Assembly: GCA_963575645.1 (NCBI GenBank)
Contig: OY754473.1
Coordinates: 9,176,001-9,240,000, forward strand
Direction of reading: 5' to 3'
DNA from: Xanthostigma xanthostigma
Lineage: Eukaryota; Arthropoda; Insecta; Raphidioptera; Raphidiidae
Length of the DNA stretch: 64,000 nucleotides
The position numbers were made by a program, and so were the translations under genes. Every line of letters starts with the position of its first letter. Position 1 is the stretch's first letter. Below, piece by piece: positions 32,984-43,704 of the stretch. The notes below the pieces were generated by a model that did no database searches, was not told the origin of the DNA, and was given only the letters and a program-made list of their open reading frames with translations.

Positions 32984-34342
32984 TTTTTTTTGTTGCATAA
33001 AATATTTTATTGTTTTTTTACTAATTTGAGGTCACTGATTTCAAATCTACTGTCAGTTTTATTGTATCAGCTCGAGTTTTTGAGATACAGCTACTTCCTT
33101 CATTCTTACCTCCATATTGAGTTTGTTTACTTTATCTATATCTATTACGCTCGCATTTTACATAAATCTTCGTAATGTCTATGATGTCTTCGTCTAGAAG
33201 GGTTTGCATTAACGATCCAAATTGTTTTTGTTACATATTTGGTGAATATGTTTTTCAAAAATTTCGTTTGAGTATGTCAAACTTTGTAAAACAAGCATAT
33301 TTGGAGTGTTTTGGTTTTCCATTGAAAACTCATAACAAGCCTTGGGTGTCCAGTATTGTATTCAAAATCTGTGTTAAGTAATTACGTTCATGGGCCACTA
33401 AGAAGAGAACCTCTTTCAAGTTCCAATATCCAATGATCTGGTGTGAACCTGTTAATCATCACGATGACTGCTATCTTTGTGTTTTAAATATAAAAGGTAT
33501 CAATAAAATAAACCGCGCGCCAGATAGATTTACCCCACTTCGACATCACCTGTTAGGCCTATGAAGATCAATTTTTATTTGTACCATCTACATCTAAAGA
33601 AAATTCTGATGAATTGAATGAGCTGAGCTCCGTGAGCAATGACGAATTTGAGCCATTGAGACCATTCAATCAAAACGAGCTTAATGATTTAATTAGGGAC
33701 CTTGGACTGTCGAAAACTTCTTCTAAATTACTAGAGAGAAATCTTCTATATCTCTTTATATCGACTCATCAAAACAGTTTGAAGTGTGTACTATTGCATA
33801 ACAGAACTAGGCTCCCTGCCAATCGCACATTCGTTTGTTTGGGTTATTCAAAATTTCTTAGGTAATAGAAAGGGTGATGATATATTCAGCGCGTTGAAGA
33901 GATGTTGTCTTACTTCCAGCAACTTGAATGCAACATGAGCATCAAAGTACACTTCCTTCACAGCCATTTAAATAATTTTCCGGAAAATCTCGGTGACATG
34001 AGTGAAGAATAGGGTGAACGATTTCATCACGATATTCGGACGATGGAGGAACGATTCCAGGGTCGCTGGAATGCGCATATGATGGCCGATTATTGTTGGA
34101 GTATTCAGAGTAGCACTTCGTCATTCAAAAACAGTAGAAAATCATATAAAAGAAAATTCAAGACTTTGCAGTGGTTCTTAATAAAATATGTTTGTACAGT
34201 CAGAGTATTTTTTTCCAAAAAAACACCCCTCCCTATAATTCATAAACTAGAGCTGATATAAAAAAACTGATAATATATTTGAAATCAGCGTCAAAAATTA
34301 GCTTAGAATGATGTAAAATATTCCATGCAACAAAAATGCTGT
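32984..34342 (+). mobile_element. Unnamed transposon relic with degenerate TIRs and M-M-A-D-Y-C-W protein
   Basis: Imperfect inverted ends TTTTTGTTGCATAAAATATTTTA (left) and GTAAAATATTCCATGCAACAAAAA (right) bracket the insertion in Gypsy pol. Inside, frames give C-I-N-D-P-N-C-F-C-Y-I-F-G-E-Y (33205), P-M-I-W-C-E-P-V-N-H (33436), S-L-K-C-V-L-L-H-N (33778) and M-E-E-R-F-Q-G-R-W-N-A-H-M-M-A-D-Y-C-W (34043). I have seen this set in repetitive insect proteins and infer a transposase, but cannot name the superfamily. Confidence 0.6.
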
Positions 34343-35107
34343 TAAGCGGTGTAATTCTTTTTACTTGACGCAAACAACCTCCCTTTTACGAGACGAAGAA
34401 GACGAATTAGAACAAGAATCAATAATAGAAAATTATCATATAGGCAAAACGAACCATCGCGGAATTAACGAAACCCACGCCCAAATTAGTTCCAAATATT
34501 ATTGGCCCGAATTGAAAAATCATATTACACGTTTTATAAACAACTGCGATATTTGCAAAACAAGCAAATACGACAGAAATCCAAACAACCCTATCCTAAA
34601 TTTAACACCAACAGCTACAAAACCAAACGAACTGATAAGTATAGATCTTTTTCAGTACAAAGGTCAAAAATTTCTCACAATCATTGACGAATTTACAAAA
34701 TTTGCTAAAGTCTACCCTGTAGAAGGACCAAACGTTATATCTATAATAAACTGCTAACTAACGCATTTTTCACACCACCTACAGTCTATTCAAATACGAC
34801 TTGACAATGGACCTGAATTTAACAATTCTACACTTAAAGAATTTGCAAAATCTCACAACATAACATTACACTATACAACAAAATTACACCCTCAATCCAA
34901 CGGGACGATCGAAAGATTACATTGCACCCTCCTAGAACACCTGCGGTAGTAAACTCTAACGATCCTAATATTCCTGTTTGTTTACAAATGACATAATATG
35001 CCATAATTGGTTACAACAATTTAATTCATTCTTCAACTGAACAAAAAACTCATAGAAATTTTGTACGGACACCTTCAAACAGACGAACTTTTAAAACTAA
35101 ATATAAT
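34343..35107 (+). pseudogene. Master Gypsy integrase
   Basis: H-I-G-K-T-N-H-R-G...C-D-I-C gives the zinc module. I-D-L-F-Q-Y-K-G and R-L-D-N-G-P-E-F-N-N give the first catalytic aspartates, and Q-S-N-G-T-I-E-R-L-H the glutamate block. A stop at 34755 and later frameshifts break it. It is interrupted at about 35108 by a LINE and continues at 40716. Confidence 0.85.
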
Positions 35108-35536
35108 AAATAATGTGAATGATGATTTAAAATCATTACAAGTCGGGTCAGAGTCTCATGCTGGGTTGCACAACGCAAAATCAAATATTTGATTGGGTTG
35201 TCAAACACTTGAAAGCGCTGTTAAACACTTGATCGGGCGATTTCCGTTGCTGATCGCATCGTTAACGATGCTTCGTCAGATTTGATTTGATCGGGTTGTC
35301 AAATGTACTTAACCGGGCTGTTAACGTAAAAATCTGTTGCACAACGCCTGATCAAAGTTGATCACGCTGTTAACTGGGTTGTTAAACTAATCGGTGATCA
35401 TTGTGTGATTAACTTTTGACGAAGGCACTGTTTTGCAGTATTTTACAATAGAAAAACACAAAAAATAATTTTATAACGTTTATTTGTGTATTAAATTTAT
35501 TAAAAAAAATTATATATACATATAAGTAAATAAAAA

Positions 35537-36223
35537 ATGTCAGATTTGTCTTCTTTGACATCCTTATCGTCGGATGATGATTTTGAGGAAATTATACCTC
35601 GTAGAAGAGTCATACGTGACAGGACAGATCCGTTTCTGTATTACGACGAATTGGAATTTAAAACAAGATACCGGTTCTCAAAACAAACCATCAGAGAAAT
35701 GTTGCATATTTTTGGGCCCGCTTTGACACCAAATCGAAATAAATCGATTACAGCGGAGAATCAGCTACTACTCGCGTTACGGTTTTTTGCCACCGGTGCA
35801 TTCCAACAGCTCGTAGGCGATCACATCGGAGTGCACAAATCGACAGTGTGTAGAATTATTAGTAGAGTCACCCGTTTAATAACTGCATTAAAACCAGATT
35901 ATATCACCATGCCAGCCGATGCAGAACGAGACGGTGTGAAACTACAATTTTACAACATAAGGCATTTCCCCGGCGTGCTTGGTCCGATTGACTGCACCCA
36001 CATAAAAATCCAGTCACCGGAAGGTGAGCGCGCTGAATTGTTTCGGAATCGGAAAGGCTACTTCTCTATCAACGTGCAAGCTGTATGCGATTCTTCGTTA
36101 CGAATCCGTAACATCGTAGCACGCTGGCCGGGGTCCATACACGATAGCATTATTTTTAATGATTGTCCGTTGTACGTTGATCACAGGACCAGTACAGATG
36201 TACGATGCTCTTCTAAAATCTAA
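35537..36223 (+). pseudogene. Harbinger nuclease (HARBI1-like), C-terminally truncated
   Basis: 228 codons with an acidic N-terminus, a helix-turn-helix region (V-H-K-S-T-V-C-R-I near residue 95) and the DDE_Tnp_4 blocks G-P-I-D-C-T-H-I-K-I and P-G-S-I-H-D-S. These supply the first two aspartates. The frame then leaves the family sequence after P-L-Y-V-D, so the third acidic residue and about 100 residues are missing. Full-length relatives are near 350 residues. Enzymatic activity is therefore unlikely. Confidence 0.88.
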
Positions 36224-37253
36224 GAACAACTTTTAACACAGTTTAGAAATCTGATACATAACCTGTAAAATATGTAATGATTATAAAGACAAACAATTCA
36301 GCAGCGCTCTTACAATATTGTTTTTGTAAAAGTACTTGAAATGCGCCAACTTGCTATTTGCTAATAATATTTCCTGCTAAACAATTCAATGCAAAATAAC
36401 GTATCGTGTATTCGTGTTTAACACAGTTTAGGTTAGTTGCCACAAATTGGCGCCAAAAATGCGACGACAAAGAGAGATACAGAATATCAGTGGCGGACGA
36501 GTTTTGTTTATAATTAGGCACTAGTTTGACTGAAATCTATTTGTTAGCAGTTATTTGATCAGAAATGATTAAACTGCTTACATATTGGATCGACTCGGAA
36601 CGATCCGGTACATTACACAACAATCGATAACACAACAATAAGTTTGAGTTGTGTGCCGAATCAATTCATTACAACGCTTTTTAAATAAAGTTTTTACAAA
36701 GTACGATCGAAATCATACCGTACGGGACGCGACTTAATGCTCGTGCTCGATCGTATGAAAAGTAACGAGTAACGTAACGATACGATAGTAACGAGTGCTA
36801 ATTGTTTTTGTAACAAATACATACGAGTACACAATTTCGTTAATCGTACTGTACCAGACAGTATCGAGTCGATTCAGTCCTCATTTGCTAACAAAATATT
36901 AAATAGACCCTGTTGCGGGAAGTATAGTATCTATTTGGGCTTATCGTACTACTTTCCGAACCGGTATTCTCGTTCCTTGTACTCGATTGCACAAACCGTG
37001 AACCGGATCCTTAATCCTTGGTCTCGAGTTAATTTGGCAGTACTACCTGCGAATTATTTAACAAAAAGATAAAAACAATAAAAAACATTATTGATATTAA
37101 TATTTGTATTTATTTAAATTTTCTAAAGTTTTCTTTTTTATTTTCAGATCATACTGAAACAGAATTTTTTTTGTTCTGAGTTCGTATTCTGCGCACTCGT
37201 ATTTTTTTTTAAATATTCTTTTTTATAATGTTCAGATGTAACATTTGTTTTTT
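36224..37253. other. Non-coding middle of the Harbinger element
   Basis: No coding motif is visible. TTTAACACAGTTTAG occurs at about 36233 and 36418 and could be a target duplication of a 185-bp insertion. Several CGTAACGATACGA-like words occur at 36770-36800. This sequence replaces the expected 3' end of the nuclease gene. Confidence 0.4.
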
Positions 37254-38589
37254 TTAGATTTTGTTTTTTTTTCTTATGGGACGGGTCATTTTGGGTTGTG
37301 GAGATTGTACTGCCGGTCCAGGGGAAGATTCTGGTCTAGGTTCGGGTGTTGGGTTGGGAGATCTCGTTTCCTCCGGAATTTCAAAAATTATATCTAAAAA
37401 ATGTAATAAACATATTCACAAAATAACTGTCGCTGTCATATTTTAAAAACATTTTTCTTAGCATAAAACTAACTCACCGTTAAAAAATGCTGCGGCGTCA
37501 TCAAATGGATTTGCCAGTGGGCTGGTCTGGCCATCCATTAGGGCCAACATCTGAGCGCCCCGTTTCGTCCAATTTGGGCGTAAACGTTCCTCCCCCAGTT
37601 TTGAAAAGTTCTTTCTAAAAGTACAAAACAATTTCTGTTTATATTGATATAATTATTATATATCATAGGAAATCTATGCATTTCAGAGTACGACAGAAAA
37701 TTGTGCATCGATCCACACTACAACATATAAAACTTGTAAGAAAAAAGTTTTATATTCATAGAAATTGTAAATTCATATCTACATGCAAAAATTATTCCAC
37801 TTTTTATATGAGTTTCCAAAACAATTAACCGCTCACCTTATCTGAAGCTGCTGCGACCTTCGCATCCAAATAGTTTTGTTTCTATAAAAACAATTAAAAA
37901 TTAAGTTTAATGTAAGATTCATATGCAATTGGCAATCTAGTTTACACGTATGGGCTCAAATAGGTAAATTTTATTGAACATACTGTATTTCATATTATAC
38001 TTCATACAGGAATCATTCGTATTGTGATGAAACGGAAATAAGTCAGTTACTTACACGATCCGCTGCCACGTCTTTCCTCGTTTTTCGTTTCATATTGAAA
38101 TAAAGATTTTTCAGCTGGCTTATATCCCAAACACCGGATTGCGTTGAGGCGTTAAACACATTCTGCACCCTAATCCAAGCCTCATTTTTTTGTCTCAAGT
38201 TTACCGCATCGGTTTCCTTGCTCTCAATTATGTGAGAATATCTAAAAGAAATCGGTTTGGGATATTTAACGGAAACAGGAAAACGGATGGAAACATATTG
38301 AATAAATCGGACTTAAAAACGGAATTTTGGTTAACGCAATGTTAAGATAGGATATTTTGGAATCATGTTTATGACATTCTACTGTTTGGTCAAAAAAATG
38401 ACATTAGTTTGTTACAAATAAATAAAAAGCATTATTCACAAAATAATTGCTGGAAAACAAATTTGTTAAAAATATTATGTATACGGAAACACGATAAAAT
38501 AATATTAAAAACAATACATACTTTTCTACGTGTCGCAAAAACATCTGCTTTTCGCTCTCCGTAAAGTTTTTGGACCGTTTATCACCCAT
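37254..38589 (-). pseudogene. Harbinger accessory MYB/SANT-like protein, five exons, one frameshift
   Basis: On the minus strand the ATG at 38589 starts exon 1 (38589-38522, F-T-E-S-E-K). Exons follow at 38241-38055, 37881-37837, 37614-37478 and 37393-37254, each with GT donor and AG acceptor. The protein has a SANT-like domain (W-I-R-V-Q-N-V-F-N, then L-K-N-L-Y-F-N-M-K-R) and K-T-G-G-G, a motif of the MYB-like partner protein of PIF/Harbinger. Exon lengths sum to 577, so one indel exists. The frame changes near 37560 between K-L-D-E-T-G and A-Q-M-L-A-L-M. In the family this protein helps bind DNA and import the nuclease. Confidence 0.72.
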
Positions 38590-38963
38590 TTCAGTACACT
38601 TTACACAAATTAAATAACGAAAAATAACACAAGCTATCAAGTTCCAACCGTGTATTTGACAGCTGCACTGACACGAACATACTACCGTGAACTAAGATTG
38701 CGGTTATTTGTTACCAACTGTGAACGAAAAATTACTACATATGGTACTAGGTCAGTTAACAGCCCTGTTAGTTAACAGGGACGCAATATTCGTTTCTGCA
38801 ACAGTTAAAATTTTAGCAGCGTGGTTAAATTAACAACGCTGTTGGCCAACAGCCCTGTCAAATTTTGTATGTGCAACCCAGCATCACTGTTTAAAAATCA
38901 ACCCTGCAAAAACTGTTGCTCTGGCTATTGGTTCACAGCATAACATTGAACTTTTTTCCGCTG

Positions 38964-39449
38964 CGCCGCCAGTTATATGAATGAATCTGCACTTCACACA
39001 AAGATTATAAACACCCACGATGGTTCTTATCATAAGTTGAAACTTAATAAAACCACGTATGACATTAGAAAACAGGTTCAGTTATTTTTAATTCATACAG
39101 CGCAAATGTGTAGTTAATTAACTGTGTCCGTTTCAAGAAAAGGAAACAGGTTACATTTAAGTAATCCCTGGACTTGATCCTATAGAATAAAGATCCAAAA
39201 ATACAAAGATCCTATAATCTTAAAGATACAAAGATCCTAAAATAATAACTCCGTTTTAATAAACATAAACGTATTATTATTAATAATAAATATTAATAAA
39301 CAAACCATATATTATAAAGAAAACTAATTAAGAAATTAATAAAATTATAATCAGAATCATTTTAATAAACGAACTATTTTATACGAATAAACTATTTTAT
39401 AAAAATAAAACTTATATTTTTTTGTTAACCTCAACGCTCCGCAGTTAAC
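38964..39449. repeat. Unidentified insertion inside the LINE, perhaps a solo LTR
   Basis: The LINE frame is lost near 38963 and recovered at 39450. The intervening AT-rich DNA has no coding motif. AGTTA occurs near both sides, in keeping with an errantivirus-type LTR, and ACAAAGATCC repeats lie at about 39180-39240. Exact ends were not found. Confidence 0.35.
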
Positions 39450-40042
39450 TCGCCAATAGTGGTATGCAACTCGCCAATTAGTTACGTAACCACTACAAAA
39501 AACTTGGGAATGATCATCGACAGTGCGATCAAATGGGAAAGCCATGTAAACAGTTTATGTCAAAAGGCTTATTTTAAATTAAAGTATTTGTATCGATTCG
39601 TGAACACATTAAGTGAATCCGTGAAATTAAAAAGAGTCAACTCCTTAATACTGTCAGTGTTTGCATACTGTCAACTCAATTTTAAAATTCAAAAAGTGCA
39701 GAAATCTTGCATGCGTTTTGCTTTTAAAATAAACAAACGTGACCATATTCAACCCCACCTAAAAAGCTTGGGTATCCTTAACATGGAGCAAACAAGGATA
39801 GTGCATCTGTTGACCCTTGTGCATAATATACATACTTGTATCTTCAGAGCTCGCTTATTTGTATGATAACATTAAATATATTCAGCAGTATCATTACTAC
39901 CACACTGGAAACTGCATTGACTTAGAGATACCTCTAAGCAAGTCTGCGATTGGAGCCACATCGTTCTATGTCACCGATCCACGTTTGTGGAATGAACTAT
40001 CTGTAAATATTCGCTTCGTGTATAGCACAAGTTCATTCAAAC

Positions 40043-40474
40043 TTGTGCCCCTCGAAATGGGTTGGGTTCGAGAATTTGTCAAATCTCCAACTCAGAATCC
40101 CAAGACGCATAATGTGTGGTACATTACACCCAATAAAGTGATGTGCCGAAGTTGGAGACAAGTGGAAGAACATACTCGCAATACGGGCCTAACAAAAGAA
40201 AACTTCACATTCTCGAAAAGGTTATTAGGAGCGGGGGCGCCTAAAGAGGTTATAACAACAAAGGCTGAGAGACGCTGTTTGTTGGGTTCCAAAGTATGTA
40301 TAGATTCATTGTTTTGTGTTTTGTGTGAAGTTTACTCCAATAATTTACATTACTGTTATAGGTTGAATCCTTAACGCCGGATTCTCCTCCGGAAAGGTCG
40401 CCGAACAAGCAGACAAAGTAAGTTCTCGTTTGGAACTCTATACATTGTGACAATACCTATACGCTTCCTTGATA
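40043..40474 (+). other. 432-bp insertion carrying an MBD-like exon, 14-bp target duplication
   Basis: AAGTTCATTCAAAC is present on both sides (40029-40042, 40475-40488), and deleting the insertion restores the LINE frame up to its stop. Within, the frame reads G-W-V-R-E-F-V-K-S and N-V-W-Y-I-T-P, then R-S-W-R-Q-V-E-E-H and F-T-F-S-K-R-L-L-G. This resembles a methyl-CpG-binding domain. A possible intron (GTATGT near 40292 to TTATAG near 40362) separates it from S-P-P-E-R-S-P-N-K-Q. The long duplication looks like LINE-type integration, but no poly(A) is seen. Confidence 0.55.
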
Positions 40475-40715
40475 AAGTTCATTCAAACGAGAATGCAAGA
40501 AACATATTTTATCTCTTACTTAAACCAGTGGAGTTGGTTATATGATAATATTTTTATTTTGTCATTTTAATGTAATTATATTGATGTTTTTAAAATTATT
40601 TAACTATTATATTAGGTACACTAGTGTATTGTTTTTGGTAGAGGGCGGACGAGATAGCCATATTGGCTTGTCCGTACCCTAATAAAGAATTATTATTATT
40701 ATTAATATTACAGAA

Positions 40716-40861
40716 AATTTTTACAACGATTACATTATTCAACAGAGAAATATTACAAAACTATTGTATAAAAAAATACACGAACGCATAGAAACTCAAA
40801 AACAAAAAGTAATACAAAAACAAAACGAAACAAAACAAATTCCACCCACATATACACCATA
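40716..40861 (+). pseudogene. Master Gypsy integrase C-terminal piece
   Basis: The frame I-T-K-L-L-Y-K-K-I-H-E-R-I-E resembles the corresponding part (L-T-E-L-Y-T-H-I-H-E-K-I-K) of the intact pol at 38-3004. It stops at the left end of the Academ-like element. Confidence 0.65.
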
Positions 40862-41457
40862 GTACGAGAGCCCACGACCAAAACCATGTATCATCGTTTT
40901 ACGGCCAAAACCGTATGAAGTCGTTAGATTAGATGATCCTGAACCCTACTAGGTGAGGGGTAACGGTCAGAAGTGTAGCAACTGCGTGGGAGGCCATTTC
41001 TGCTATGTCAAAAAAAATAGGCAGACAGTATTATCGTATTACGTCTGATATTGAAAATGTACATAGATTTTGTCATTTTATGACGAAAATGTTTGTTTTC
41101 AGACATTTTGCGCGTAGCATATGGCCTGAGCGCATTTTTGAAAATGTCAAAAAATTTAGCCGAACTGTATTATAGCAACCCGGTTCAATTTTTTTTTAAA
41201 CTTTTTGTATGGCTTCCGGGATTGCTAAAATACTGTTTTCAGACATTTCCGATGTCGCCTATAATCCCAAAAACGAAAAGAACGTTCCGGAGTCGCCCGG
41301 CAAACGCCCCGGCGCTCCTATAGCAAGAACGGCTATTTACTTGTTACGCTCCTGTCCCTCGCTTCTCTACAGCGCATGCGGCAGCAGGCTGTTCTGACCG
41401 TTGTAACGACGCTCACAACGCTCATTCAGATTGCTATGTGCTGTGCGGTTATAAAAT

Positions 41458-43704
41458 ATGTCTAACCTATCTTGTGTATTTTGCAAAGAAAAAAGAAATG
41501 CAAAAGTGAAAAAGTTCACAAATGAGAATTTGCAAAAGTGTCAAGAAGTAGCTGAATATCGGAGTAAAAAGCATTCTGCGAGGAAATCGATTTACTCCGA
41601 TGTAGAGTTACCACGTGGTGTTGATACGGACATAGGATATCATTCAACGTGTTACAAAAATTTTACGGCCTTGAAGATTCCAAAGGATTCTATTTCTCAG
41701 GAGAATGTCGTTGATAGTTCCACGTCAGCTGAGACGAGCAATGACATCGGTGATTTGTTTGATGAAGGTGCATCTACATCAAGAGCGAGGTAAGAAAAAA
41801 ATATGTACGCAATACACCGCAGGATATTACCTCGGAACTGAAAAGTTCTCGAATTCGAAAAAGTCAGCATCAAGTTGAGAAGTTCATACGAACTTTGGAA
41901 CAATATATGAATCCTTTCGACAGTTCTTTAGATGCTGATAAGTTGTATAACATTACAACTGGAGAAGCTGCTCCAGGAAATGTTGCTGATTTTCTGCTCA
42001 ATGTTGAATCTCGAGGGGAAACTTTGCGCGATAAATTCATAACTGAGATCAAAGAGAGACCTGCACGGTTTCAAGAACCAATAAAAAAAATCCTGTCTTC
42101 ACGTTCAGCACTGTCAAGAAAAAGAAAAAAGTTAAACTCGGTGGCAAGATCCAAGAATTGAGGCTACAACGAGATTTATTTGGACGGCTTTTAGCGTTAT
42201 CTTTAGAAAAAAAAATAAGTATCGAAAAAGTGCTATGTTACCCGATAACCCCAATGCCGCTATCACTTTGTCATATGGACGGAACAATAAATAAAACCGA
42301 CAAATCGGCATTAATGCGAGACCTTGAAAAAAAATTGAAAGTACTGAGCCAGAGTCTATGGACGTTTTATTAATTGATGGGTTCTTTTTACTGCATACCT
42401 TAAAAGACATTCCACGAACATTCGGAGATCTCTCAAAGAAAATTTTGCATATTTTGTGTAAAAATAAAGTTGCAAGGATTGATTTGATATTTGACAGATA
42501 TTTCTGTCCGTCTATCAAGGACACCGAACATGAATTGCGCGAAAATATCAACTCTGCAGATTTCCGCATCTCAGGACCGCAACAAGTTAGACCTTCGGAC
42601 TTCGCGAAAGAGTTGAAAAATATCAAATTCAAAGACGCTTTGGTCAAATTTTTAATTAATAATTGGTCACAACAAGACATGGCGCAGATCATTACGAACA
42701 AAACGATCCATATTAATCACGATATGTGTTATGAATATTCGGTCAAAGACGGTACTGTTATCCAAACGATTAATGAAGATCTAACTTGTCAAGAACATGA
42801 GGAGGCCGATACCAAGATTGTCTACCATGCTTGTCAAATCAAACAACAAGGTCGAGTCTCTATTCGATGTTCGGACACCGACATTTTAATTATAATGGTT
42901 GGAAATATGGATTTTGTAAAAAGTTCCGTCAAAATTTGGATGGATGTTGGCGTTGGTAATTCCCGCCGTTACATCGATGTTTCGCGTCTGTATGATACAT
43001 TGGGATCGTCTCTAGCTAAATCGTTACCCGCTTTTCATGCTATGACCGGCTGTGATTATAATCCCGCATTATATCGCAAGGGGAAAAAAAAACCGTTGAC
43101 AATACTTAAGAACTGTACACGCTATCAAGAAGCTTTCGCTGATTTAGGCAAATATACTTCTGATACCGAAAATATATTCAAAGTCTTAGAAGAATTCACG
43201 TGCAGATTATACAACGAAAAAAAAATTAACGATGTTGATTTGGCTAGATTGAACATTTTCACGAAAACTTATAAAATTAAAAATGACAATGCTTCGACAA
43301 CTCTCAATCTGGACTTATCCAATTACGATGCCTGCAATCTGCCGCCGTGCAAAACAGAATTGGAGCAGCATTTGTTACGAACGAAATATATTGCACAAAT
43401 ATGGAGCAACGCCCACATGAAAAATCCAACCGATCTAAACCCCACAGATTTCGGATGGTATGAAGATGAGGGACGTCTACACTTTTTGTGGTTTTCCGGT
43501 AACCAACTACCAGAATTGAGCGACGTTATTTTGGACGAAGAATCAAAAGGTATAGTTAACTTTTACTGCAGCATTTATATAAAGAAATGAGTGATCTTGA
43601 CTAATGATTTTTATTTTCTAGAAGATGACATTGAAGATCCTGATCGTGATATGGAAAGTGATTTCGATGATGACGACGATGATTATGCGTCCGACAGTGA
43701 CTAA
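41458..43704 (+). pseudogene. Academ-like transposase with XPG/PIN-like nuclease domain
   Basis: The frame starts M-S-N-L-S-C-V-F-C with a C-x2-C and later H-x3-C zinc-binding cluster. It continues through 41895-42161 and 42130-42370 to a 410-codon block at 42358. That block has V-L-L-I-D-G-F, F-D-R-Y-F-C-P-S-I-K-D, H-E-E-A-D-T-K-I, C-S-D-T-D-I-L-I-I and F-H-A-M-T-G-C-D-Y, acidic motifs like those of FEN/XPG nucleases. A donor at 43550 joins a short acidic last exon (43622-43704). Three single-base frameshifts, two in A-runs (near 41789, 42088, 42328), are the only clear damage. Confidence 0.68.

Larger units (their letters stand above)
35159..38883. mobile_element. Harbinger (PIF) element with TCA target duplication
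   Basis: Inverted ends TGCTGGGTTGCACA match at both sides, with further imperfect similarity inward (repeated GGGTTGTTAA and GGGCTGTTAA words). TCA flanks both ends (35156-35158, 38884-38886), a three-base duplication as expected. Removing the element restores the LINE reading frame. It carries the two genes typical of the superfamily, transposed head to head toward the middle, both damaged. Confidence 0.9.
35108..40715 (+). mobile_element. LINE (CR1/Jockey-like) 3' half, itself interrupted
   Basis: ORF2 pieces lie at 35108-35158, 38887-38963, 39450-40042 and 40475-40523, with a 3' UTR up to an ATT microsatellite at 40690-40715. The first two join in frame over the Harbinger insertion (S-L-Q-V-G-S-E-S-H / C-L-K-I-N-P-A-K-T). 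Later parts show K-N-L-G-M-I-I-D and K-V-Q-K-S-C-M-R-F-A-F, with W-N-E-L-S near 39990 in another frame. The frame ends in K-R-E-C-K-K-H-I-L-S-L-T and a stop at 40521. It sits inside the master Gypsy integrase. Confidence 0.8.

Noticed and set aside
32371-32998. Minus-strand frames opposite the Gypsy pol spacer
   Set aside because: Serine- and phenylalanine-rich mirror translations of the acidic plus-strand sequence.
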